DNA from: Streptomyces sp. CB02980
GTDB taxonomy: Bacteria > Actinomycetota > Actinomycetes > Streptomycetales > Streptomycetaceae
Direction: 5' to 3'
DNA: 64,000 nucleotides
Assembly (NCBI RefSeq): GCF_014451325.2
Contig: NZ_JACSCH020000014.1
Span: forward strand, 121,072 to 185,071
The first letter of the stretch is position 1; each line of letters opens with the position of its first letter. Below, piece after piece: positions 16,064 through 22,843 of this stretch. The notes below the pieces were generated by a model. It saw only the letters and a program-made list of their open reading frames with translations. It searched no databases and had not been told where the DNA came from. The translations under genes and the position numbers were made by a program.

Positions 16064-17122
16064 CTATGTCAGGATCTCGGACAGGTCGTACGAGACGGGC
16101 TCGTCCAGCTGTCCGTACCCGCAGGACTCCGGCGTCCGGTCCGGGCGCCACCGCTTGAACTGCGCCGTGTGCCGGAAGCGGTCGCCCTCCATGTGGTCGT
16201 AGCCGACCTCGCAGACCCGCTCGGGCCGCAGCGCCACCCATGACAGGTCCTTCTTCCCCGACCAGCGGCTCGGCGCGCCCGGCAGCCGAGCCCCCGCGTG
16301 TGCCGCCTCCTCCGCCCAGGCGGCCCAGGGGTGTCCGTCCGGCGGATCCATCCGAAGCGGTTCGAGCTCATCGATCAGCTCGGCCCGCCGCTGCGCGGTG
16401 AACGCCGCGCACACGCCGACGTGCTGGAGGGCGCCCTTGTCGTCGTACAGACCGAGCAACAGCGAGCCGACCACCGGCCCGCTCTTGTGGAAGCGGTAGC
16501 CGGCCACCACGACATCCGCCGTCCGTTCGTGCTTGATCTTGTACATGAGGCGGGCGTCCGGCCGGTACGGCAGGTCGAGCGGCTTGGCGATCACCCCGTC
16601 GAGGCCCGCGCCCTCGTACTGCTCGAACCACTGGGCGGCGAGTTCGGCGTCCCGCGTGGCCGGCGCCAGATGCACCGGCGCGTCCACGCCGGCGAGCATC
16701 CCCTCCAGGGCCTCGCGGCGCTCGCTCAGCGGAGTGTCGAGCAGCGACTCGTCCCCGAGTGCGAGCAGGTCGAAGGCGACGAACAGCGCCGGGGTCGTCT
16801 CGGCCAGCATGCGGACCCGGGAGTCGGCCGGGTGGATCCGCTCGCTGAGCCGGTCGAAGTCGAGGTGGCCGCCGTGCTCGATGACGATCTCGCCGTCGAC
16901 CACGCAGCGCTCCGGCAGCCGGGCCGCGAGGGCCTCGACCAGCTCGGGGAAGTAGCGGGTGAGCGGCTTGCCGGTGCGGCTGCCGATGACGAGTTCCGGC
17001 CCGTCGCGGTGCACGATCGCGCGGAAGCCGTCCCACTTCGCCTCGTACTGCATCCCGGGCGGGATCCGCTTCACCGACTTGGCGAGCATCGGTTTCACGG
17101 GCGGCATCACCGGAAGATCCAT
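16064..17122 (-). CDS. ATP-dependent DNA ligase (LigC/LigD-ligase type)
   Basis: This 352-residue enzyme has the nucleotidyltransferase core: motif I YEAKWDGFRA with the adenylated Lys at residue 29, an SRTGKPLTRYFPEL stretch, motif III LFVAFDLLAL, motif IV GLDGVIAKP and motif V MYKIKHERTADVVVAG. The OB domain follows and ends in LRPERVCEVGYDHMEGDRFRHTAQFKRWRPD. Length and motifs match the stand-alone ligases of actinobacterial end joining or base-repair pathways. It is divergent from a LigD-type polymerase gene, with 53 bases between the two starts, so they share a promoter region. Confidence 0.92.
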   Translation of the reverse strand: MDLPVMPPVKPMLAKSVKRIPPGMQYEAKWDGFRAIVHRDGPELVIGSRTGKPLTRYFPELVEALAARLPERCVVDGEIVIEHGGHLDFDRLSERIHPADSRVRMLAETTPALFVAFDLLALGDESLLDTPLSERREALEGMLAGVDAPVHLAPATRDAELAAQWFEQYEGAGLDGVIAKPLDLPYRPDARLMYKIKHERTADVVVAGYRFHKSGPVVGSLLLGLYDDKGALQHVGVCAAFTAQRRAELIDELEPLRMDPPDGHPWAAWAEEAAHAGARLPGAPSRWSGKKDLSWVALRPERVCEVGYDHMEGDRFRHTAQFKRWRPDRTPESCGYGQLDEPVSYDLSEILT

Positions 17123-17175
17123 GAGGGCGATTGTCCGGTATGCGCGACTTGTCGGCGAGCCCTAGGCTGACCGGC

Positions 17176-18288
17176 ATGGCAGGCAAGGCGGCAGCGGTGG
17201 AACTGGAAGTCGGCGACCGGACCGTACGCGTGTCCAATCCGGACAAGGTGTACTTCCCCGAACCCGGCTACACCAAGCTCGACATGGTCAGCTACTACCT
17301 GGCCGTCGGCGAGGGCATCACCCGCGCCCTGCGCAACCGCCCCACCACCCTGGAGCGCTACCCCGACGGGGTGACCGGAGAGTCGTTCTTCCAGAAGCGC
17401 GCCCCGAAGTACCTCCCCGACTGGATTCCGACCGCCCACATCACCTTCCCCAGCGGTCGCTCGGCCGACGAGATGTGCCCCACCGAACCGGCGGCCGTGC
17501 TCTGGGCCGCCAACCTCGGCGCCGTCACCTTCCACCCCTGGCCGGTACGCCGGGACGACACCGACCACCCCGACGAACTCCGCATCGACCTCGACCCGCA
17601 GCCCGGCACGGACTACGCGGACGCCGTCCGCGCCGCCCACGAACTGCGCGCCGTCCTCGACGAGCACGGACTGCGCGGCTGGCCGAAGACCTCCGGCGGA
17701 CGCGGCATCCACGTCTTCGTCCCGATCCTGCCGAACTGGACGTTCACGCAGGTCAGGCGGGCGGCCATCGCCTGTGGGCGGGAGCTGGAGCGCCGTATGC
17801 CGGAGGAGGTCACCATCAAGTGGTGGAAGGAGGAGCGCGGCGAGCGGATCTTCGTCGACTACAACCAGACCGCCCGGGACCGCACGATCGCCTCCGCCTA
17901 CTCCGTACGCCCGCGACCGCACGCGCCTGTGTCGGCGCCGCTGCGGTGGGAGGAGGTCGACGACGCCGTGCCGCAGGACTTCGACATCAGGACGATGCCG
18001 GTCCGGTACGCCGAAGTGGGCGATGTCCACGCCGGCATGGACGACGAACGGTTCAGCCTGGAGTCCCTGCTCGAACTGGCCCGGCGGGACGAGGCGGAGC
18101 ACGGCCTCGGTGATCTGCCGTACCCGCCGGAGTACCCGAAGATGCCGGGCGAACCGAAGCGCGTGCAGCCGAGCCGGGCGAAGAAGGAGCCGGAGGCGGA
18201 GGCGGAGAAGGGGCCGAGGAAGAAGGCGAAGAAGGAGGCGAAGAAGGAGGCGGGGGAGTCGAAGGAGTCCGAGGGCCCGGCGGGCTGA
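17176..18288 (+). CDS. LigD-type polymerase/primase domain protein (end joining)
   Basis: This 370-residue protein is a stand-alone NHEJ polymerase. Family motifs are NPDKVYFPE near the start, KYLPDWIPT, the catalytic acidic pair in LRIDLDPQPG (about residues 137-146), KTSGGRGIHVFVP (about 172-184) and IFVDYNQTARDRTIASAYS. It fills gaps with a preference for ribonucleotides in mycobacterial relatives. The C-terminal 50 residues are a Lys/Glu/Ala tail (KKAKKEAKKEAGES) like histone H1 tails, probably DNA binding. The ATG at 17176 is preferred over an in-frame TTG at 17131, which would run into the divergent promoter. Ku is not encoded in this window. Confidence 0.92.
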   Translation: MAGKAAAVELEVGDRTVRVSNPDKVYFPEPGYTKLDMVSYYLAVGEGITRALRNRPTTLERYPDGVTGESFFQKRAPKYLPDWIPTAHITFPSGRSADEMCPTEPAAVLWAANLGAVTFHPWPVRRDDTDHPDELRIDLDPQPGTDYADAVRAAHELRAVLDEHGLRGWPKTSGGRGIHVFVPILPNWTFTQVRRAAIACGRELERRMPEEVTIKWWKEERGERIFVDYNQTARDRTIASAYSVRPRPHAPVSAPLRWEEVDDAVPQDFDIRTMPVRYAEVGDVHAGMDDERFSLESLLELARRDEAEHGLGDLPYPPEYPKMPGEPKRVQPSRAKKEPEAEAEKGPRKKAKKEAKKEAGESKESEGPAG

Positions 18289-18296
18289 GGTGGTGG

Positions 18297-18344
18297 GGAG
18301 GGCGGGCCGGTGCCCCCGGGTGGGTACCGGCCCGCCCTCCTTTT
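18297..18344 (+). terminator. Strong terminator after the polymerase gene
   Basis: GGAGGGCGGGCCGGT (18297-18311) pairs perfectly with ACCGGCCCGCCCTCC (18326-18340) and is followed by TTTT, giving a canonical intrinsic terminator. Confidence 0.92.
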
Positions 18345-18360
18345 CCACTCTAAAACAACA

Positions 18361-18379
18361 CGAACGATCGTGCTAGCAT
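18361..18379. promoter_or_regulatory. TetR operator candidate and -10 box before the hydrolase gene
   Basis: CGAACGATCGTGC (18361-18373) reads GCACGATCGTTCG on the other strand and matches the site before the tetR gene (20055-20067) at 11 of 13 positions. It has CACGA/TCGTG inverted arms. TAGCAT at 18374-18379 can serve as a -10 box, so a bound repressor would block RNA polymerase. Confidence 0.65.
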
Positions 18380-18442
18380 TTTCCCATCGGCAGGATCATC
18401 AGCCGGCTGGAGAACCCGCAGGACGACCGAGGAGATCCCGGC

Positions 18443-19330
18443 ATGTACCCGATGGCTCCGCTCATCCGCACCGCCCTGAACGTCACCGCCCGCGTCGCCC
18501 CCGGAGCGGCCGGCCGCTGGGCCTTCCACCTCTTCGTCCGCCCGCTCGGCCGGGCGCGGCCGAAACCCGAGGAACAGACGCTCTTCGCCGCCGCCCGCAC
18601 CGGGCGCCTCCAGGTCCGCGGCAAGGAGGTCGTCACGTACGCCTGGGGCGACGGCCGCCGGCCCGTCCTGCTCGTGCACGGCTGGTCCTCGCGCGCCTCG
18701 CGGCTCACCGCCTTCGCCGAAGCTCTGCTGGAACGCGGCTACAGCCCCGTCGCCTTCGATGCGCCCGGCCACGGCGAATCCCCGGGGCGAGACAGCAACA
18801 TCGTCGAATACCGGGAGGTCATCCGGCAGTTGCACGCGCGACACGGCGACTTCGACGCCGTCGTCGCCCACTCCTTCGGCGTCCTCGCCTCCCTCTTCGC
18901 CCTCCGGGACGGCGTCCGCACGGCCCGATTCGTCGGCATCGGCGGTGTCGGCTCCTTCGACCTGCTGATCAAGGGGTTCCAGGCCGGCCTGGGCGTGGAC
19001 GACCGGGTCCTCCGGTGCATGCGGGATCACGTGGAGCGCCGGCTCGTGCCGGGTGAACCCGGCATCTGGGACCGCTTCGGAGCGGATCGCGACTCCGGTG
19101 AACTCGGCGCGCCCGTCCTGCTGTTCCACGACGACGGCGACGACATGGTGCCGCTCGTCCACTCCCGGCGGCTCGCGCGCGCCCACGGCGACCGGGCCCG
19201 GCTCGTCGTCACCCAGGGGCTCGGGCACCGGCGCATCCTGCGGGACCCGGGGGTCGTCGACGAGGCGGTGGAGTTCGTGACGGCTCCGGCGGGCGAACCC
19301 TCGGAGGGGGAGCGGGTGGCCGCGGGCTGA
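18443..19330 (+). CDS. Alpha/beta hydrolase
   Basis: This 295-residue protein has the alpha/beta hydrolase core: oxyanion strand VLLVHGWSSRAS (about residues 75-86), DAPGHGESPG, nucleophile elbow VAHSFGVLAS with Ser at about 137, an Asp in LLFHDDGDDMVP and the catalytic His in GLGHRRILRD. The N-terminal 60 residues form a basic amphipathic region that may touch membranes. GAGGAGA lies 8 bases before the ATG. The gene converges on a tetR gene whose operator it shares, so it is probably derepressed by a ligand of that repressor. The substrate is unknown; esters and lactones are typical. Confidence 0.85.
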   Translation: MYPMAPLIRTALNVTARVAPGAAGRWAFHLFVRPLGRARPKPEEQTLFAAARTGRLQVRGKEVVTYAWGDGRRPVLLVHGWSSRASRLTAFAEALLERGYSPVAFDAPGHGESPGRDSNIVEYREVIRQLHARHGDFDAVVAHSFGVLASLFALRDGVRTARFVGIGGVGSFDLLIKGFQAGLGVDDRVLRCMRDHVERRLVPGEPGIWDRFGADRDSGELGAPVLLFHDDGDDMVPLVHSRRLARAHGDRARLVVTQGLGHRRILRDPGVVDEAVEFVTAPAGEPSEGERVAAG

Positions 19331-19369
19331 GAGGGGTTGCGGGGCGGTGCGACCGCGCCCCTTCCCTCT
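19330..19369. terminator. Bidirectional hairpin between hydrolase and tetR
   Basis: Nested inverted repeats AGAGGG..CCCTCT (19330-19335, 19364-19369) and GGGGCGGT..ACCGCGCCCC (19341-19348, 19352-19361) fill the 52-base gap between the two convergent genes. Confidence 0.6.
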
Positions 19370-19382
19370 GCGTCTCGGCCGG

Positions 19383-20036
19383 CTACTCGGCGTCGAGGCC
19401 GTCCCGGCCCCTGTCCGTGGCCGAGGCGCGCAGCCGGGCGGTGATCCCCCGCTCGGCGCGGTCGTACGTCTGCGGGTCGCCGAGCAGGACGGACTGGGCG
19501 TTGGCCGCCTCCATGAGGGCGATCACCTCGAAGGCGAGCTGCTCCACATCCAGGTCCGCGGCGAAGTCGCCGACGGCCTGAGCCTCCGTCAACGACGTCT
19601 CCACGTAAGCGTTCCAGTCGCGGCGGGTCTGGGCGACGGCGTCGTGGACCGGGCCCGTGCGGGCGTCGAACTCGGCCGAGACCGCGTAGAAGAAGCAGCC
19701 GCCGGCGAAGACCCGGTCCGAGGAGTACGCGAGCCAGTTCCGGCACAGCTCGCGCACCCGCCGAGCGCCCGGCGGCACGTCCTTCAGGGGCGTGACGACG
19801 TTCTCGGCGAAGACGGCGGCCGCGGCCCTGATCGTGGAGAGCTGGAGCTCCTCCTTCGAGCCGAAGAGGGCGAAGACGCCGCTCTTGCTCAGCTGGAGCT
19901 CGGTGGCGATCCGGCCCAGGGAGAGGCCGTCGAGCCCTTCGACCGAGGCGATGTCCATGGTCCGGCCGAGGACGAGCCGCCGGGTCTGGTTCCCGCGCTC
20001 GACGCGCCCGTCCGTCTTGGTCCCGGTGTCGCTCAT
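19383..20036 (-). CDS. TetR/AcrR-family repressor
   Basis: This 217-residue regulator has the TetR helix-turn-helix: the recognition part LSLGRIATELQLSKSGVFALFGSKEEL lies at about residues 38-64. The ligand domain contains GGCFFYAVSAEFDARTGPVHD (about 111-131), typical of the TetR_C subgroup that often controls neighbouring hydrolases or exporters. A palindromic site sits 19 bases upstream of its start and a close copy is found before the convergent alpha/beta hydrolase gene, so it probably controls both. The ligand is unknown. Confidence 0.9.
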   Translation of the reverse strand: MSDTGTKTDGRVERGNQTRRLVLGRTMDIASVEGLDGLSLGRIATELQLSKSGVFALFGSKEELQLSTIRAAAAVFAENVVTPLKDVPPGARRVRELCRNWLAYSSDRVFAGGCFFYAVSAEFDARTGPVHDAVAQTRRDWNAYVETSLTEAQAVGDFAADLDVEQLAFEVIALMEAANAQSVLLGDPQTYDRAERGITARLRASATDRGRDGLDAE

Positions 20037-20053
20037 GCCCTCATCCTACTGAA

Positions 20054-20067
20054 CGCACGACCGTGCG
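20054..20067. promoter_or_regulatory. TetR operator candidate upstream of tetR
   Basis: CGCACG-AC-CGTGCG (20054-20067) is a perfect 6-2-6 palindrome just before the tetR start at 20036. The core GCACGACCGTGCG matches the site upstream of the hydrolase gene, supporting autoregulation. Confidence 0.65.
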
Positions 20068-20178
20068 GAAACTTTGCCGCCCGCTGCCCGGCCCGCCGCC
20101 CGCCGCCCGCCGTCGGTGGTCCGCCGTCCGTAGCCGGTGGTCTGGGGCCTACCGCCGGTGGTCCGCCGTCCGTCCGGA

Positions 20179-20973
20179 CTAGCCGGTCCGCTCGCCGGGG
20201 TCCCTTCGCTCCGCCGGGGCGAGCAGCAGCACCTCCAGGGCGCGGGCGCAGGCCCGGGCCTGCGCGAGGTACCAGTCGAGCCGGGCGTCGGTGATCAGCT
20301 CCGGTGTCGCCCGCACCGCGAGCGCGAAGCGCGCGTGCCCCGTCCGCTCCAGGACCGGCACGGCCACGGTCCGCACCCCGTGGGCCGACTCCCCGTCGTT
20401 GAGGGCGTACCCGGCCTCCCGTACGCGAGCCAACTCGGCGGCCAGCGCGGGAGGTTCGACGATGGTCCGCTCGGTGAACGCGTACAGCGGCGGCAGGGAG
20501 CGCGGGCCCGCCTCACCCGCCCGGGGCCACGCGAGGAGCACCTTGCCGAGCGCCGTCGAGTGCAGCGGTCGGCGCAGCCCCACCTTCGGCGTCACCGAGC
20601 CGCCCGCGACGATCACCACGTGCGGGCCGCTGCGCAGGGCCAAGTCAGCCGTGGCGCCGGTCCGTTCGGCGAGATCGGACAGCTCGGGCGCGGCCAGATG
20701 CAGCCCCCGCTGGTGGTACGAGAGCCGTCCCAGCTCCGTCATCGCCGGGCCGAGCCGGTAGCGGGCGGTCCGGGCGTCCTGCTCCAGGAATCCCGCGCCG
20801 AGCAGGGTCCGGGCGAGTCGGTGCGCCGTGGACGTGGAGAGTCCGAGCCGTCGCGCGAGGTCGGAGGCGCTCAGGTCGGGCCCGTTGTCGTGGAAACAGT
20901 GCAGTACATCCAGTGCGCGGCGGACCGCCTGGGCGCCCGCCGGGGGTCGGGCGATGCCGGCCTCGGTCGTCAT
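20179..20973 (-). CDS. IclR-family regulator, divergent from the organosulfur operon
   Basis: This 264-residue protein has an N-terminal winged helix (LSASDLARRLGLSTSTAHRLARTLLGAGFL, about residues 35-64) and an IclR effector domain with LRRPLHSTALGKVLLAW (about 134-150) and GESAHGVRTVAVPVL. ATG 20973 is chosen because GGAGCG lies eight bases upstream; a longer frame starts at 21015 but would cover the operator. IclR proteins bind small carboxylates or aromatics as effectors. The divergent location, with two like palindromes in between, makes this the likely regulator of the sulfur operon. Confidence 0.9.
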   Translation of the reverse strand: MTTEAGIARPPAGAQAVRRALDVLHCFHDNGPDLSASDLARRLGLSTSTAHRLARTLLGAGFLEQDARTARYRLGPAMTELGRLSYHQRGLHLAAPELSDLAERTGATADLALRSGPHVVIVAGGSVTPKVGLRRPLHSTALGKVLLAWPRAGEAGPRSLPPLYAFTERTIVEPPALAAELARVREAGYALNDGESAHGVRTVAVPVLERTGHARFALAVRATPELITDARLDWYLAQARACARALEVLLLAPAERRDPGERTG

Positions 20974-21009
20974 AGGGTTCGCTCCCCGTGGGTGATCGGG
21001 CTCCCACGC

Positions 21010-21087
21010 TCCCACATGGCGGGAGCCGAATCAGGGCCCCGGCGAGGTCGGAAACACGCCGTTCATATGCAATCCCACATGGTGGGA
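21010..21087. promoter_or_regulatory. Two IclR-type palindromes 63 bp apart
   Basis: TCCCACATGGCGGGA (21010-21024) and TCCCACATGGTGGGA (21073-21087) are 14/15 identical; the second is a perfect TCCCAC-ATG-GTGGGA palindrome. Their centres are 63 bases apart, six helical turns, so two dimers would sit on the same DNA face and could form a tetramer or loop. An extra TCCCAC half-site is at 21002. They lie between the iclR start and the leader peptide. Confidence 0.7.
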
Positions 21088-21173
21088 GGCGAGTTGTCGG
21101 CGACAGAGCTTCCGTGGCAGGGTTCCGGCCAAGCCACCACAGCGGCACCGAGCCGGAGGGAGCAGGGCCAGTC

Positions 21174-21311
21174 ATGAACGCACGACGTACCGATCGACGT
21201 ACCGCACGGCGCACCGCGCGATGTGTGCGCACGGCCTCTCCCGCGCCGCTCGTCCTCACCCGGCGCCGCCACATCGACCTGGCGCGCGTCGCGGGGGCCG
21301 GCTGTCGCTGA
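21174..21311 (+). CDS. Putative leader peptide of a sulfur-assimilation operon
   Basis: A 45-residue ORF. The first half is Arg/Thr-rich (MNARRTDRRTARRTARC), and the second half ends SPAPLVLTRRRHIDLARVAGAGCR, the signature (LxxRRHIDLxRVxxxxCR-stop) of short leader peptides found upstream of sulfate, sulfonate and cysteine genes in Streptomyces. Cys codons occupy positions 17 and 44, the second being the penultimate codon, so ribosome stalling when charged tRNA-Cys is low could report sulfur starvation. A GGAGGGAGCAGGG tract precedes the ATG. The downstream gene starts 448 bases later. Confidence 0.85.
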   Translation: MNARRTDRRTARRTARCVRTASPAPLVLTRRRHIDLARVAGAGCR

Positions 21312-21759
21312 GGCGGCGCGGGGCTGACGTCGTCGGCTGAACCCTTCCCCGGGAGCCTTCGCGCCGGGTGTGCCACGAGGACACGACGGGCGCGCCGACA
21401 TCGTGCTCGGTGCGAGATTCGGTCCCATGCGGGTGTCCCGCCCCGGGCGAGAACCCGTCCCACGGCAGGGTCCGGTCCCACGGCAGGGTTCGATCCCACG
21501 TGAGCCTCGCTCGCCAGGTCTCGATTCCTCGCCAGCGCTCTCTTCCTCACCGGGAGTCACATCCGCCTGGAGCGCCGCCCGGCCCACCTCCCCGTCGCGT
21601 GCCCATCGGCCCGACCGGCCTTCCCCCTTCCCCCATCCCTCGTACCCCCGTACCCCCTTCATCCCTGCCCCGGCCGCCCCCGCCGTCGCTCGACGTTCCC
21701 TCGCGCCCGGTCGCCGCCCCCGCCCTCCGCCGTCCCACCTCACCCCGGGAAGTCCCTCC
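21312..21759 (+). promoter_or_regulatory. Long untranslated leader with C-rich, G-poor tract
   Basis: The 448 bases between the leader peptide and the desulfinase gene contain an 18-bp repeat (21457-21509) and, from about 21570 to 21760, pyrimidine runs such as CCTTCCCCCTTCCCCC and ACCCCCGTACCCCC on the RNA-like strand. Such C-rich, G-poor RNA fits a Rho loading site, so a stalled or released ribosome on the leader peptide could decide read-through. A frame in phase with the next gene is open from 21370, but it is Pro/Arg/Ser-rich without homology and is not called as coding. Confidence 0.5.
21457..21509. repeat. 18-bp tandem repeat carrying TCCCAC motifs
   Basis: Units start at 21457, 21475 and 21493: GTCCCACGGCAGGGTCCG, the same with one change, and a diverged third copy. 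Each unit has TCCCAC, the half-site of the IclR-type palindromes upstream, at a constant 18-base spacing. Confidence 0.8.
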
Positions 21760-22785
21760 ATGACGTCTGCCCGCGTGCCCGACACGCTCTGGTTCACCCG
21801 CTGCCCCGTGCCCACCGCCACCGGTGTCGCCGCCGATCGCGGCTGGTTGGAGCGGGAGTTCGCGCCCGACGGCATCGCCGTCCGCTCCCTCCAGGACGCC
21901 GAGCCCGGCGTCGACCGCGCCACCCACTTCACCCACGCGCTGCCCGGCCTCTTCCGTGAGGGCGGCAACGTGCCCGCGCTGTGGGCCCGTTCGCGCGGGG
22001 AGCGGACCCGGCTCGTCGGGCTCACCTGGATCGAGGAGCGTCAGGTGGTGCTCGTCGCTCCCGGTTCCCCGGTGCGGGGAGCCGCCGCCCTGCGCGGGCT
22101 GCGGCTCGCCCTGCCCCGGCACTCGGTCCCCATCGACTTCTGGCGGGCGATGGCCCTGCGCGGTTTCGAGGGCGCACTCGCCTCCGCCGGGTACGGGCTC
22201 GGCGACGCTCGTCTCGTCGACGTACCCGCCGACGGGCATTGGGGCCAGTGGGCCGCGGAGCTGGACGCCCTGCGCCGGGGCGAGGTGGACGCCGTCTACG
22301 TGAAGGGCGCCCTCGCCGTCGAGGCGGCCCGCCGCGCCGGGGCCGAGGTGGCCCTGGAGCTCGACGAGCTCCCCGACCCCGCGCACCGCGTCAACAACGG
22401 CACCCCCCGTCCCCTCACCGTGCACCAGGACCTCCTGGACGAGCACCCCGAGCTCGTCGCCCGCTTCCTCGCCGTCCTGCTCCGCGCCGCCGACTGGGCC
22501 GCCGACGAGCCGGACGAGGTCGCCCGGATCCTCGGCGCCGAGACCGGTGCGGGGGCCGAGGGGGTGGCCGGGGCCTACCGGCCCGGCACCCACCGCACCC
22601 TCCACGCGGACCTGTCCGACACCCGACTCGACCTGCTCGCCCGGCAGGAGGAGGCCCTGCGGGTCCACGGGTTCCTGCCCGAGGCCGTGGACGTACGCGC
22701 CTGGGCCGACCCGGAGCCGCTGCGACAGGCCCGCCGGCAGGCGGCCGTCGCCCCGGTGCGGACGTCGCCGCAGCCGATTCCGTAA
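21760..22785 (+). CDS. DszB-like sulfinate desulfinase (binding-protein fold, no signal peptide)
   Basis: This 341-residue protein has the periplasmic-binding-protein fold of SsuA/TauA relatives but begins directly with the fold, without a signal peptide or lipobox. It resembles 2'-hydroxybiphenyl-2-sulfinate desulfinase DszB: the motif RCPVPTA puts a Cys at residue 15 (Cys27 of DszB), THFTH puts a His at 56 (His60) and LFREGG puts an Arg at 66 (Arg70), keeping the 10-residue His-Arg spacing. DszB hydrolyses a C-S bond to release sulfite. The C-terminal half has the usual helical HPELVARFLAVLLRAADWA. It heads a six-gene operon with a monooxygenase at the end. The true substrate is unknown; it could be another aryl or alkyl sulfinate. 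Confidence 0.75.
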   Translation: MTSARVPDTLWFTRCPVPTATGVAADRGWLEREFAPDGIAVRSLQDAEPGVDRATHFTHALPGLFREGGNVPALWARSRGERTRLVGLTWIEERQVVLVAPGSPVRGAAALRGLRLALPRHSVPIDFWRAMALRGFEGALASAGYGLGDARLVDVPADGHWGQWAAELDALRRGEVDAVYVKGALAVEAARRAGAEVALELDELPDPAHRVNNGTPRPLTVHQDLLDEHPELVARFLAVLLRAADWAADEPDEVARILGAETGAGAEGVAGAYRPGTHRTLHADLSDTRLDLLARQEEALRVHGFLPEAVDVRAWADPEPLRQARRQAAVAPVRTSPQPIP

Positions 22786-22843
22786 CCGGCCGCCCCGTCA
22801 CCACGCCCCACGCCCACCCTCCGCATCCCGAAGGACGACCGCC

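Noticed and set aside
21370..21759. In-frame extension of the desulfinase gene to an upstream GTG
   Set aside because: The extension is Pro/Arg/Ser-rich, includes the 18-bp repeat and matches nothing; the DszB-like fold starts at the 21760 ATG.
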